From: Mangrovimicrobium sp033283265
GTDB lineage: Bacteria; Pseudomonadota; Gammaproteobacteria; Pseudomonadales; Halieaceae
Direction of reading: 5' to 3'
NCBI GenBank assembly: GCA_033283265.1
Contig: JAWMQN010000005.1
Coordinates: 248,001-312,000, forward strand
DNA length: 64,000 bases
Shown here: in pieces, positions 27,325 to 35,824 of the stretch
Layout of the letters: the number at the start of each line of letters is the position of its first letter
How positions within the stretch are numbered: the first letter of the stretch is position 1
Notes under the pieces: model-generated
Databases searched by the model: none
What the model was told of the DNA's origin: nothing
The model's input: only the letters and a program-made list of their open reading frames with translations
Position numbers and translations under genes: made by a program

Positions 27325-28908
27325 TCAGAACTCCACGAATACCTGCGCCAGCTGTTCGGCGGCACCGATACTGTAGCCGCTGTGCCTGGCGCTGGCCTCA
27401 CGGGCGAAGGCCATCTCGGTGGGATAGGCGGCGTAAACCCGGTATAGCGGGTCGCCTCCCGCTACCGTGTCGCCCAGCTTGACCAGCAGGTCGACTCCCG
27501 CCCCCGGGGCCTTGGGTGCTCCCGCCAGGCGGGCAATGCGGGCCAGCTGCTGGTTGTCGATATCCACTACCATGCCGGAAGCCGGCGCATTCACCTCGAA
27601 GCTGAGTGGCGACAGGGCGGGGGCGTGCGGGTCGAAGTCCCTGCGCCCCTGGGCCTCGATGATCGCCTGCATCTTCTCCAGCGCCCGGCCCGAGTCGAGA
27701 ATGTCCCGGGCGATGGCAAAGCCGTCGCCACCGCGCACATCCGGGTCGAACTCGAGCATGCGCCCGGCCAGGCGCAGGGCCTTCTGGCGCAGGTCGGCGG
27801 GGGCCTCGGGGTGGTTCTCCAGCACCCGCATCACATCCCGCGCCTCCAGCATGGGGCCGATGCCCCTGCCCACCGGCTGGCGGCCATCGGTGATCACCAC
27901 ATCGATCACCAGGCCCATGCGCCGGGCGACGAACTCGAACAGCTTGCGCAGGCGCTGGGCCTCGGGCATCGAGCGGACCTTGGCGCTCGGGCCGATGGGG
28001 ATGTCCAGCAGCAGGTGGCTGGAGCCGGCGGAGACTTTTTTCGACAGGATCGAGGCGACCATCTGCCCCGGTGAATCGATGGACAGCGGCCGCTCCACGG
28101 AGATCAGCACATCATCGGCCGGCGAGAGATCGCTGGTGCCGCCCCAGGTCAGGCAGCCGCGGTGGCGGTGGACGATTTCCGTGAGCCGTTCGAAGGGCAT
28201 CTCCACCGCCGCAAGCACCTCCATGGTGTCGGCGGTGCCAGCCGGCGAGGTGATGGCGCGGGAGGAGGTCTTCGGGCAGAGCATGTTGTGGGCGGCGACG
28301 ATGGGCACCACCAGCATCGAGGTGCGATTGCCGGGAATGCCGCCGATACAGTGTTTGTCGACCACCGGGTATTCGTGCCAGTCGAGGCGACGCCCCACCT
28401 GGCTCATGGCATCGGTGAGGTAGAACACCTCCTCGCGGTCCAGCTCGCCCTGGTTGCAGGCCACCACGAAGGCGGTCAGCTCGATCTTCGAGTAGCGGTG
28501 GGCGGCGATGTCCTCGATGATGCCGGCGAAGTCCGCGCTGTCGAGGCGCTCGCCGGCTATCTTGCGGTGCAGGGAGGGAATCGAGCGCGGCGGCTCCGCC
28601 TGCGACACCGTGACCCCGTGGCCGTCGTCGACCCCGAGCTGGCGGAAGGCATCCTCGGACAGGCCGAGCTGCTGGCAGTCGACGATGGCGCTGTCATCCA
28701 CCACGTTGAGGCTGGCGAGGATGCAGGTGCCATTGGCGCGCACTTCCACCTTGGACAGGGCCTGGAAGCCCTCGGCCCGGTAGATTTCACAGTCGCGGTG
28801 CAGGTAGGCCACGTTCTCGTGGTAGGTGTCGATGCCCACCCGGCGCAGGGTCAGTGGCCGCGGCGCGTCACTGCGCGCGGCGGATTGCTTGCTGTTCTGC
28901 TTTTTCAT
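27325..28908 (-). CDS. AMP phosphorylase-like/long thymidine phosphorylase-family protein
   Basis: 527 aa, longer than E. coli thymidine phosphorylase (440) because of an extra ~95-residue N-terminal domain, as in archaeal AMP phosphorylase. Phosphorolyses a nucleoside or nucleotide to base plus ribose-1-phosphate or ribose-1,5-bisphosphate. Core motifs: DKHCIGGIPGNRTSMLVVP, KTSSRAITSPAGTADTMEVLA (phosphate site), WGGTSDLSPADDVLI and the C-terminal GAGVDLLVKLGDTVAGGDPLY. Conserved segments resemble archaeal enzymes more than DeoA. I used the ATG at 28908 (KKQNSKQ...); the frame continues upstream without a site. Followed two bases later by a PRPP-synthetase-like gene. Divergent from the zinc dehydrogenase. 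Confidence 0.87.
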   Translation of the reverse strand: MKKQNSKQSAARSDAPRPLTLRRVGIDTYHENVAYLHRDCEIYRAEGFQALSKVEVRANGTCILASLNVVDDSAIVDCQQLGLSEDAFRQLGVDDGHGVTVSQAEPPRSIPSLHRKIAGERLDSADFAGIIEDIAAHRYSKIELTAFVVACNQGELDREEVFYLTDAMSQVGRRLDWHEYPVVDKHCIGGIPGNRTSMLVVPIVAAHNMLCPKTSSRAITSPAGTADTMEVLAAVEMPFERLTEIVHRHRGCLTWGGTSDLSPADDVLISVERPLSIDSPGQMVASILSKKVSAGSSHLLLDIPIGPSAKVRSMPEAQRLRKLFEFVARRMGLVIDVVITDGRQPVGRGIGPMLEARDVMRVLENHPEAPADLRQKALRLAGRMLEFDPDVRGGDGFAIARDILDSGRALEKMQAIIEAQGRRDFDPHAPALSPLSFEVNAPASGMVVDIDNQQLARIARLAGAPKAPGAGVDLLVKLGDTVAGGDPLYRVYAAYPTEMAFAREASARHSGYSIGAAEQLAQVFVEF

Positions 28909-29078
28909 GCAAGGACTCGATGTGACTGGCTGCGCCAAGTATAAACCGCCTTTAAGCCCGGCAAGAGCGGGACTCGCCTTCCCGCCCGGCACCGCCCGGG
29001 CCGCGACACTCTATACTGGAAGGCCAATTGCCCCCGCAGCACGGGCGCACCAGTTGAGGCACTGACAGGAAGCCAGCG

Positions 29079-30095
29079 ATGACAGCAGCAAGCACGATGC
29101 GGGCAATGATTTTCAGCGGTGTCGGCAAGCCCCTGGCCCTGTCCCGGGTGCCCGTACCGGAGGCGCAGCCCGGGCAGCTCCTGCTGCGGGTGAAGGCCTG
29201 CGGCATCTGTCGCACCGACCTGCACATCATCGACGGCGAACTGGCGCAGCCGCGACTGCCGCTGATTCCCGGCCACCAGATCGTTGGCGAGGTCGTCGCC
29301 CTCGGGTCGCAGGCGCGCGGCTTCCGGCTCGGCCAGCGCGTCGGCGTCCCCTGGCTGGGCGGCAGTTGCGGCCACTGCGACTACTGCGGCAGCGCGCGGG
29401 AAAATCTCTGCGACGCGGCCTGCTACACCGGTTACCAGCACAACGGCGGCATGGCGGAGTACGCCGTGGCCAACGCCGACTTCTGCTTCCCCCTGCCGGG
29501 CAACTTCAGCGACACCCAGGTGGCGCCGCTGCTCTGCGCGGGCCTGATTGGCTATCGCGCCTACGGCATGGCCGGGGATTACCGGCCCGGCAACGGCAGG
29601 GCGCTGGGCCTCTACGGCTTCGGCGCGGCGGCCCATATCCTGGTGCAGGTGGCGAGTGCCGACGGCTGGCGGGTGCTGGCGATCACCCGCGACGGCGACA
29701 GCCAGGGGCAGGCCTTCGCCCGCTCGCTGGGCGCCTGCTGGGCCGGCGGTGCCGGGGAGGCCCTGCCCGAGCCGCTGGAGGCGGCGATCATCTTCGCCCC
29801 CGCCGGCGAACTGGTGCCGCAGGCACTGCGGGCGGTGCGCAAGGGCGGCCGGGTGGTCTGCGGCGGCATCCACATGTCGGATATTCCCGGCTTCCCCTAC
29901 CGGGACCTGTGGGGTGAGCGCAGCCTGCACTCGGTGGCCAACCTGACCCGCCGCGACGGTGAGGCCTTCCTGCCTCGGGCCGCGGCGATACCGGTACGCA
30001 CCGAGGTGACGGAATATCCCCTGGAACAGTTGGCTGTCGCGCTGGAAGACCTGCGCCACGGACGCTTCCACGGCGCTGCGGTGGTGGTCCCCTGA
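29079..30095 (+). CDS. zinc-dependent alcohol dehydrogenase (MDR family)
   Basis: 338 aa. Oxidises or reduces alcohols/aldehydes with NAD(P). Catalytic zinc ligands are in CGICRTDLH and GHQIVGEV; the structural zinc cysteines follow in GGSCGHCDYCGSARENLCD, and the Rossmann segment is GLYGFGAAAHILVQV. ATG at 29079 with GGAAG upstream. It is divergent from the AMP-phosphorylase-like gene, and this kind of neighbour recurs with such pairs in other proteobacteria as far as I recall, but a metabolic link is not shown. It converges on the ferredoxin gene at 30111; a small CCCCT/AGGGG hairpin covers its stop. Confidence 0.9.
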   Translation: MTAASTMRAMIFSGVGKPLALSRVPVPEAQPGQLLLRVKACGICRTDLHIIDGELAQPRLPLIPGHQIVGEVVALGSQARGFRLGQRVGVPWLGGSCGHCDYCGSARENLCDAACYTGYQHNGGMAEYAVANADFCFPLPGNFSDTQVAPLLCAGLIGYRAYGMAGDYRPGNGRALGLYGFGAAAHILVQVASADGWRVLAITRDGDSQGQAFARSLGACWAGGAGEALPEPLEAAIIFAPAGELVPQALRAVRKGGRVVCGGIHMSDIPGFPYRDLWGERSLHSVANLTRRDGEAFLPRAAAIPVRTEVTEYPLEQLAVALEDLRHGRFHGAAVVVP

Positions 30096-30110
30096 AAGGG
30101 GCCTGTGGCC

Positions 30111-30305
30111 CTAGTCGTCGCTGAGGGAGATCGCGTTGGCCGGGCACTGGCTGACCGCCGCTCGCACCGCCTCCGCGTGCTCCGCCGGCACCTCGGCGAC
30201 CAGCACGACGGCGTAGCCGTCGTCGTGCAGTTCGAAGACCTCGGGGCAGAGCCCGAGGCAGACGCCGAAGCCGGCGCAGATGTCAGCATCGACACGAACC
30301 TTCAT
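30111..30305 (-). CDS. P450-type ferredoxin ([3Fe-4S] or [4Fe-4S])
   Basis: 64 aa. Small single-cluster ferredoxin with CAGFGVCLGLCPEVF and a C-terminal CPANAI; the cysteine spacing is that of ferredoxins that donate electrons to bacterial P450s. Its ATG overlaps the P450 stop codon (ATGA), so the P450 and ferredoxin are translationally coupled and surely work together. It is acidic, with the usual VxVDxxxCxGxGxC start. No dedicated reductase is in the window. Confidence 0.93.
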   Translation of the reverse strand: MKVRVDADICAGFGVCLGLCPEVFELHDDGYAVVLVAEVPAEHAEAVRAAVSQCPANAISLSDD

Positions 30306-31615
30306 TGCGCACTCTCCGGCGCCACGTCGAACTCCAGGGCGAGGTGGGTCAGGCCGCGCAGGATGAAGGTCGGCAGGTAGCTGTAGTTGCGCGCGCCGGC
30401 CGGCCCGTGGACCTTCTCCGAGATGCGGATGTCGGTGGTGCGGTCGAACATGCGGTTGAGGCTGACCACCGCCTCGGCCCGCGCCAGGGGCGCCCCGGGG
30501 CAGGCGTGGCGGCCGCGCCCGAAGGCCACGTGCAGGCGGGCGTTGGGCCGGTCCACCTGGAACTCGGCGGGATTGTCGAACTGGCGCGCGTCGCGGTTGG
30601 CGGCGCTGTTGGCGATGTAGAGGAAGCTGCCCGCCGGGATATCCACGCCGCCGACCTGGGTGGGTTTCTTCGCCAGGCGGAAGTCGCCCTTGACCGGCCC
30701 CTCGAAGCGCAGGCACTCCTCGACGAAGTTGGGAATGAGGCTGCGGTCCTCGCGCAGGCGCTGCTGGATATCGGGGCGGTCGCCAATCAACTGGAAGGCG
30801 TAGCTGAGCAGGCGCACCGTGGTCTCCTGCCCCGCGGCGAAGAGGTTGGAGGCGACCCGGGCGACGTCGATGGGCTCCGGGATCGAGCCGTCGGGGAAGG
30901 TGGCTTCCGCAAGGCCGGTGAGGATATCCCCGGTGGGATTGGCCCGGCGGTCCTCGATGTAGGTGGAGAAGGTGTCGTAGAGCCACTCCAGCGGCGAGTG
31001 CTGGACCTCCCTGTCCGCGGTGCCGCCGATAGCGGCGCTCTCCTGTTCCTGGCGGATCAGCTGCTGGCGGAACTGGATGCGGTCCTCGGCCGGGACGCCG
31101 AGCAGGTCGGAGACCACCAGCACGGCGAAGGGCTGGGCAAAGGCGCCCATGAACTCGCACTCGCCGGCCGCGATGAAAGTGTCGATCTGCTTCCCGGCCA
31201 GGTCCCACATGTAGTCCTCGTTCTGCTTCAGGCGCACCGGCGTTATCAGGCGCGACAGCAACGCCCGGTGTTCGGTGTGCTTCGGCGGGTCCATGGTGGT
31301 GATCTGGTCACTGAAGGGGGTCTGGTCGCGGTACTCCTCGATCAGCGCGGAGATGTCCTCGTTGCCGCGCCCTTCCAGGGGGATGGAACAGCCGGCGAAG
31401 GGTCCGGTGGTCGACATGCAGGAGGAGAAGCGCTCGGGATCGTTGTAGATCTCCAGCGCCTCGTCGTAGCCGGTAACCATGAAAATACCCTGGTGCGGCT
31501 CGCGCAGTACCGGGGACTGCTCCCGCAGGTAATCGAAATAGGCGTAGGGGTTGTTGACGAAGAAGTCGCTGCGGAAGAAGTCGTGCGCGTCAAACTCTCG
31601 GGATTTATCGTCCAT
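30302..31615 (-). CDS. cytochrome P450
   Basis: 437 aa. Soluble bacterial monooxygenase. The I-helix has AGQETT, the K-helix EECLR (ExxR), and the heme-binding loop FGRGRHACPG places the axial Cys at 372. Length is typical for class I bacterial P450s (400-450). ATG at 31615 with AAGGAA eight bases upstream. The ferredoxin gene overlaps its stop. It is divergent from an ArsR regulator, whose operator-containing promoter lies 200 bp away, so ArsR may also act here. Substrate unknown; terpenes, steroids or fatty acids are common for such clusters. Confidence 0.94.
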   Translation of the reverse strand: MDDKSREFDAHDFFRSDFFVNNPYAYFDYLREQSPVLREPHQGIFMVTGYDEALEIYNDPERFSSCMSTTGPFAGCSIPLEGRGNEDISALIEEYRDQTPFSDQITTMDPPKHTEHRALLSRLITPVRLKQNEDYMWDLAGKQIDTFIAAGECEFMGAFAQPFAVLVVSDLLGVPAEDRIQFRQQLIRQEQESAAIGGTADREVQHSPLEWLYDTFSTYIEDRRANPTGDILTGLAEATFPDGSIPEPIDVARVASNLFAAGQETTVRLLSYAFQLIGDRPDIQQRLREDRSLIPNFVEECLRFEGPVKGDFRLAKKPTQVGGVDIPAGSFLYIANSAANRDARQFDNPAEFQVDRPNARLHVAFGRGRHACPGAPLARAEAVVSLNRMFDRTTDIRISEKVHGPAGARNYSYLPTFILRGLTHLALEFDVAPESAQ

Positions 31616-31813
31616 GTTAATTCCTTATAGTTCAGTCTTGTGCCTGTGCCGGGTGACTCCCGCGGGGCTAGCGCTATCTCTGCGGCCGGGTACGGCCTGG
31701 CCCTGGCGCAGGGTGGGAATACCGCCGCCTGCGGCGCACCCGGGCGCTTAATGTAGCAGGATATACGGGGGCACGGGGACTCTTTTCGAGCCTGCCGGGG
31801 CCCGGCGGCCCGC

Positions 31814-31841
31814 TTGACATACAACCTTTTGGTTGTATATT
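31814..31841 (+). promoter_or_regulatory. promoter with perfect operator palindrome for the arsR-like gene
   Basis: TTGACA (31814-31819) and TATATT (31836-31841) are 16 bp apart. Between them sits ATACAACCTTTTGGTTGTAT (31819-31838), an 8-bp perfect inverted repeat around TTTT. A repressor bound here would block RNA polymerase. The arsR ATG at 31848 is six bases past the -10 box, so the transcript is probably leaderless. Confidence 0.8.
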
Positions 31842-31847
31842 TACGGC

Positions 31848-32222
31848 ATGTATATTTCACCCGAAGACCGCACCGACGCCCTGTTCCACGCACTGGCCGA
31901 CCGCACCCGGCGCGACATCCTGCGCCGCTCACTGGCCGGGGAGCACTCGGTTACCGCCCTGGCGAGCGCCTACGACATGAGCTTCGCCGCGGTGCAGAAA
32001 CACGTGACCGTACTGGAGCGGGCAGGGCTGCTGACCAAGCGCAGGCAGGGCCGCGAGGCGCTGGCGCGCGGCGACGTGGCGGCTCTGCGTTCCGCGGCGG
32101 CCCTGCTGGGTGAACTCGAAGCTGTCTGGCGCGGCAGGATCGATCGTATCGACGACCTGCTGGCCGGGGAAAAGGCGCAAGGCGACGCCCCTGCGGCCGC
32201 CAACCAAGCAACGGAGGAATGA
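31848..32222 (+). CDS. ArsR-family winged-helix regulator
   Basis: 124 aa. HTH_20/ArsR fold with LFHALADRTRRDILRRSL, VTALASAYDMSFAAVQKHVTVLERAGLLTKRRQGRE. No CxC metal-binding pair is present, so it is not a classical metal sensor; this subgroup is regularly coupled to SRPBCC/AHSA1 genes, and likely senses an organic ligand. The start is the ATG at 31848; a TTG five codons earlier lies inside the operator and is unlikely. Its stop overlaps the SRPBCC start (ATGA). The operator within its promoter indicates negative autoregulation of the pair. Confidence 0.9.
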   Translation: MYISPEDRTDALFHALADRTRRDILRRSLAGEHSVTALASAYDMSFAAVQKHVTVLERAGLLTKRRQGREALARGDVAALRSAAALLGELEAVWRGRIDRIDDLLAGEKAQGDAPAAANQATEE

Positions 32223-32722
32223 GCATGCCCGTCATCGATGTTACCCACGACCTCGAATCCCTCAACCTGACCATCGTGGCCGAGTTCGCCGCGCCGGTGC
32301 AGCGGATCTGGGACATCTACGCCGACCCGCGGCAACTGGAGCGGGTCTGGGGGCCACCCTCCCACCCGGCGACCTTTGTCGACCACCAACTCACCGTGGG
32401 CGCGCGCACGACCTACTTCATGACCAGCCCGGAGGGTGAGAAGTATTGTGGTTACTGGGTCGTCACCCGTGTCGAGGCGCCCCACCTGCTGTGCTTCGAC
32501 GACGGCTTTGCCGACGCGGAGTTCAATGCCATCCCCGGGATGCCGGTATCGATAAACGAATACAGCTTTAGCGCTACCGACGAGGGGACCCGGGCGACCT
32601 ACAGCAGCACCTACGCGAGCAGGGAAGCGCTGGCGCAGGTACTCGAGATGGGAGTCGTGGAGGGGGCCTCCTCGGCCATCAACCAGATCGACGCGCTGTT
32701 ACAGGAAGCACAGGTGCAGTAG
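32219..32722 (+). CDS. SRPBCC/AHSA1-domain protein
   Basis: 167 aa. Helix-grip fold with a hydrophobic ligand cavity; no enzyme activity is assured. FAAPVQRIWDIYADPRQLERVWGPPSHPATF is the usual START-like N-terminal signature of AHSA1 proteins, and the C-terminal long helix covers the cavity. It is coupled to the ArsR gene by an ATGA overlap; ATG at 32219, another in-frame ATG two codons later. ArsR-SRPBCC pairs are common and may work as ligand binder plus repressor (inference). Downstream lies a 16-G tract. Confidence 0.9.
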   Translation: MSMPVIDVTHDLESLNLTIVAEFAAPVQRIWDIYADPRQLERVWGPPSHPATFVDHQLTVGARTTYFMTSPEGEKYCGYWVVTRVEAPHLLCFDDGFADAEFNAIPGMPVSINEYSFSATDEGTRATYSSTYASREALAQVLEMGVVEGASSAINQIDALLQEAQVQ

Positions 32723-32775
32723 GGGCTGGTGCCGCGCGCTCCCGCGCAAGGCGAGGTGTCCGCCGCACCCGCCCC

Positions 32776-32791
32776 GGGGGGGGGGGGGGGG
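32776..32791. repeat. homopolymeric tract of 16 G
   Basis: A run of 16 G follows CCCC in the convergent gap between the SRPBCC and RHH genes. It is the only long homopolymer in the window and is not in a coding region. It could be a mutation-prone tract or a sequencing/assembly artefact. Confidence 0.9.
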
Positions 32792-32826
32792 CGAGCGGCG
32801 CGGGGAGGGCCGCGACGGCAGGGCGC

Positions 32827-33018
32827 TTACTCCGCCTTGTCAGCGCCCCCGAAGACCTCGTCCTTCCAGTCCGCACCCAGCGCCTGCTCGATGTATTCGC
32901 GCATGAACTGGCGGATTTTCTGCGAGGGGGTGACGTCCTCCTGCGCGCACAGTTGTTCGAATGCCGCTTTCTTTTGTGGGTCGACCAGCACGGTCAGCCG
33001 TGCAGTGCGCTTTTCCAT
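32827..33018 (-). CDS. small ribbon-helix-helix-type DNA-binding protein
   Basis: 63 aa. TARLTVLVDPQKKAAFEQLCAQEDVTPSQKIRQFMREYIEQAL has the strand followed by two helices of a CopG/Arc-like ribbon-helix-helix domain. The acidic C-terminus (DEVFGGADKAE) is short. It could be a stand-alone repressor or the antitoxin half of a system, but no toxin gene is next to it. ATG at 33018, with only a weak GAG upstream. It converges on the SRPBCC gene and shares a 350-bp upstream region with dauA. Confidence 0.7.
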   Translation of the reverse strand: MEKRTARLTVLVDPQKKAAFEQLCAQEDVTPSQKIRQFMREYIEQALGADWKDEVFGGADKAE

Positions 33019-33367
33019 GATTCAACTCGTTGTCCGACGTTCGGAGTGTACGTTTGCCTGGCTGGGGAGTTTACCCGGGGAATCCGCCCGGCCCCAAGCC
33101 GCAACCCTCCGCGACCTGCCACCAGTCTCCAGCCCCATTGCAATCTCCCTGCACCGCACCCGGACGCCCGGGGCATCGGCCGGCCGGGCCAAATGCCTGG
33201 CACCCGGTTTGCAATATAATTTGATGTTAATGTTATTATAATACAATACACACACCTCAAGCCCATGCCCGCACCGCCCGGGCGGCTGCAGACAACTGCC
33301 GGCACAGCCCACAGGCGGCTGAGCAAACCGATCCAGCCAACCCCGAATTGGAGTGTAATTTCCCCCG
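33019..33367. other. 349-bp divergent intergenic region between the RHH gene and dauA
   Basis: No gene is seen. Most of it is GC-rich, but 33211-33250 is AT-rich and holds two TATAAT hexamers (33215-33220 and 33237-33242), the best promoter candidates for dauA. No -35 box at ideal spacing is present. A short GC-rich palindromic stretch lies at about 33166-33190. Nothing else is identified. Confidence 0.6.
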
Positions 33368-35110
33368 ATGCCCCAGCGTAAACACCTCTTCTCACTGCGC
33401 CCGGGGTATGCGCTGCGCGAGGCGCTGGCGGAGGGCTATGGCCGCGGCGAACTGCGCAGGGACCTGCTGGCCGGGCTTACTGTCGGTGTGATAGCGATTC
33501 CCCTGGCGATGGCCCTGGCCATTGCCAGCGGCGTGGCACCACAGCACGGCCTGTACACCGCGATCATCGCCGGCGCGATCATCGCCCTGGCCGGCGGCAG
33601 CCGCTACAGCATCTCCGGGCCGACCGCGGCCTTCGTGGTCATCCTGCAGCCGCTCACCGCGAAATACGGCCTCGGCGGCCTGCTGCTGGCCTCCGTCATG
33701 GCCGGCGCCATTCTCATGGCCATGGCCTGGGCCCGTCTCGGCCGCTTCATCGAGTACATCCCGGCAGCGGTAACCCTGGGTTTCACCGGCGGTATCGCCG
33801 TTGTCATCGCGGTGCTGCAGGTCCCCGACTTCACCGGCCTCGCCATCGACGGGATGCCCGAGGACTTCCTCGGCAAGCTGGCCGCGATTGCCGGCAACCT
33901 GCACCGGCTGGATCTGGCGAGTACCGCACTCGCGCTCTTCACCCTGGTGGTCATGGCGCTCTGGCCCAGATTGCGCACAGCGATACCGCCGCACCTGCCG
34001 GCACTGCTGCTGTCCTCCGTGCTCGGCATGGCCCTGGCGCAACTCGGCAGTGAAGTGGACACCATCGGCTCGCGCTTCCACTACCTGCTGGCAGACGGCG
34101 GCACCGCGGACGGCATTCCTCCCTTCCTGCCCCGCCTCGACTGGCCCTGGAATTACCCCGGCGCGAACGGCGAGCCCCTGCAGCTGTCCTTTGGCCTGTT
34201 TTCGGCATTGCTGCCCGCGGCATTTGCCATCGCCATGCTGGGGGCCATTGAGTCGCTGCTCTGCGCAGTCGTGCTGGACGGCATGTCGGGCAAGCGCCAC
34301 AGCGCCAACAGCGAACTGCTCGCGCAGGGACTGGCCAACGTGGTGACGCCGTTTTTCGGCGGGATTACCGCGACCGCCGCCATCGCGCGCTCCGCATCCA
34401 ACTTCAGGGCCGGGGCAGTCTCGCCGCTGGCCGCCCTCACCCACTCCCTTGTGGTGTTGTCCGGCCTGCTGGTATTCGCCGCTGCGCTGGCCTGCATACC
34501 GATGCCGGCCATGGCGGCCATGCTGATGGTGGTGGCCTGGCAAATGAGTGAAGCCGACAAAATCGCCCGCCTGATCCGCAAGTCCCCGGCCAGTGACGTC
34601 GCGGTGCTGCTGACCTGCCTCTCGCTCACGGTGTTCTTCGACATGGTGATCGCCATCACCGCCGGGGTCCTGCTGGCGTCGGTACTGTTCATGAAGGAGA
34701 TCGCCACCCTCACCCAGGTAGTGGAGATAAGCGACAACCGCGACCTACTGCCCGGCTCCCCGCCCGCGAACTGGCGGGTTTTCAAGGTCAACGGCCCGCT
34801 GTTTTTCGCCGCCGCGGACCGTATCTTCAGCGAGTTGCTACAGCGCACGGAGGGCGCCGTGGGTATCGTCCTGCACATGCGCTACAGCGCCTATCTCGAC
34901 GCGGGCGGCCTGGCGGCAATCGAAAAGCTGCTGGCCCACTGTGAGCGCCAGGGCATTGCCCTGCGCTTTTCCGACTGGCAGTTCCAGCCCCTGAAAACAC
35001 TGGCACGGGCCCGCGACGAATCCCGCGGACCGCTGGACCTGTCCTACCCCAGCCTGGCTGACGCAGTCTACAATCCGGAGGCAAGCAACGGCTCCCATGA
35101 AACTGGATAA
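33368..35110 (+). CDS. dauA: SulP-family anion/C4-dicarboxylate transporter (DauA type)
   Basis: 580 aa. Inner-membrane transporter with an N-terminal hydrophobic region of about 10-14 membrane segments and a C-terminal STAS domain (about 440-555; FKVNGPLFFAAADRIF, LDAGGLAAIEKLL). Segments such as IAIPLAMALAIASGVAPQ and SISGPTAAFVVIL, and GAIESLLCAVVLDGMSGKRHSANSEL, closely follow E. coli DauA, which takes up succinate and other dicarboxylates. ATG at 33368 with GGAG 12 bases upstream. A small hypothetical gene overlaps its end by 14 bases, so they form an operon. Bicarbonate or sulfate transport is the main alternative. Confidence 0.92.
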   Translation: MPQRKHLFSLRPGYALREALAEGYGRGELRRDLLAGLTVGVIAIPLAMALAIASGVAPQHGLYTAIIAGAIIALAGGSRYSISGPTAAFVVILQPLTAKYGLGGLLLASVMAGAILMAMAWARLGRFIEYIPAAVTLGFTGGIAVVIAVLQVPDFTGLAIDGMPEDFLGKLAAIAGNLHRLDLASTALALFTLVVMALWPRLRTAIPPHLPALLLSSVLGMALAQLGSEVDTIGSRFHYLLADGGTADGIPPFLPRLDWPWNYPGANGEPLQLSFGLFSALLPAAFAIAMLGAIESLLCAVVLDGMSGKRHSANSELLAQGLANVVTPFFGGITATAAIARSASNFRAGAVSPLAALTHSLVVLSGLLVFAAALACIPMPAMAAMLMVVAWQMSEADKIARLIRKSPASDVAVLLTCLSLTVFFDMVIAITAGVLLASVLFMKEIATLTQVVEISDNRDLLPGSPPANWRVFKVNGPLFFAAADRIFSELLQRTEGAVGIVLHMRYSAYLDAGGLAAIEKLLAHCERQGIALRFSDWQFQPLKTLARARDESRGPLDLSYPSLADAVYNPEASNGSHETG

Positions 35111-35327
35111 CGCAATAGAACTCGGCACGCAGGGCGTGTGGAAGGAAGCCCGGGTCATGGTCAGTCCATCGCACCCGGCGCAGTGGTTCGTGATGCTGCG
35201 CGACATACACTACAAGTCGTTCATTCTCGCCGATAACGACGACAGCCCGATCTCCATGGATGACCTCAACGCGCTGGCGCAACTCATCCGCGCGGTCGGC
35301 CTGAAAGACTTCACTGTTATTTTTTGA
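35097..35327 (+). CDS. conserved-looking small hypothetical protein in the dauA operon
   Basis: 76 aa, not recognised. Contains alternating strands (VWKEARVMVSPSHPAQWFVMLRDIHYKSFILADNDDS) and a C-terminal helix, with no signal peptide or membrane segment and no metal-binding motif. Its ATG lies inside the last codons of dauA and a yjdM-like gene follows 20 bp after its stop, so it is probably expressed with both. The composition is like its neighbours, which supports a real gene. Confidence 0.6.
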   Translation: MKLDNAIELGTQGVWKEARVMVSPSHPAQWFVMLRDIHYKSFILADNDDSPISMDDLNALAQLIRAVGLKDFTVIF

Positions 35328-35347
35328 ATCGGAAAAAGGACCCAGCC

Positions 35348-35689
35348 ATGAGCGGTTATCCCCCCTGCCCCCAATGCCAGTCAACTTTCACCTATGAAGA
35401 TCGCGACCAACTGGTCTGCCCGGAGTGCGGCCACGAATGGCAGGCTGGCGCGGAACAAGGCGAGGCTGTCGCCACGGTGAAGGATGCCAACGGCAATGAC
35501 CTGGTCGAAGGCGACAACGCGACGCTGATCAAGGACCTCAAGGTCAAGGGCACTTCGACCGTGCTGAAAGTGGGCACGAAAATCCGCATCAACCGGATCG
35601 TCGACGGCGATCACAATATCGATTGCCGCGTCGACAAGGCGGGGCAGATGATGCTGAAGTCGGAGTTCGTCAAGAAATCCAACCCCTGA
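35348..35689 (+). CDS. yjdM: PhnA/YjdM-type zinc ribbon protein
   Basis: 113 aa. The N-terminal zinc ribbon has CPQC and CPECGHEW; the C-terminal PhnA domain shows VKDANGNDLVEGDNATLIKDLKVKG, typical of the E. coli YjdM family. Despite the old name, its link to phosphonate use is not established. ATG at 35348 with AAGGA nine bases upstream; the open frame begins eight codons earlier without a site. Third gene after dauA. Confidence 0.93.
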   Translation: MSGYPPCPQCQSTFTYEDRDQLVCPECGHEWQAGAEQGEAVATVKDANGNDLVEGDNATLIKDLKVKGTSTVLKVGTKIRINRIVDGDHNIDCRVDKAGQMMLKSEFVKKSNP

Positions 35690-35824
35690 TGGCTGGTCAG
35701 CGGCCTCCCCCTGAACCTCCCGCCTCAGCGTCCTGATTGGCGGTACGGAAACCGGCAACGACTCCTATCGCTTCAAGGAGAGCCAGGGGATCAGCAAGAA
35801 ACGGAGAAAACCAGTGTAATAGAC

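Noticed and set aside
32827..33018. Toxin-antitoxin module built on the small RHH protein
   Set aside because: No toxin-like gene is adjacent in either direction; only an isolated RHH protein is seen.
35348..35689. Phosphonate use implied by the PhnA-like gene
   Set aside because: No phosphonate lyase or transport gene is nearby, and the family is now seen as a zinc ribbon protein of uncertain role.
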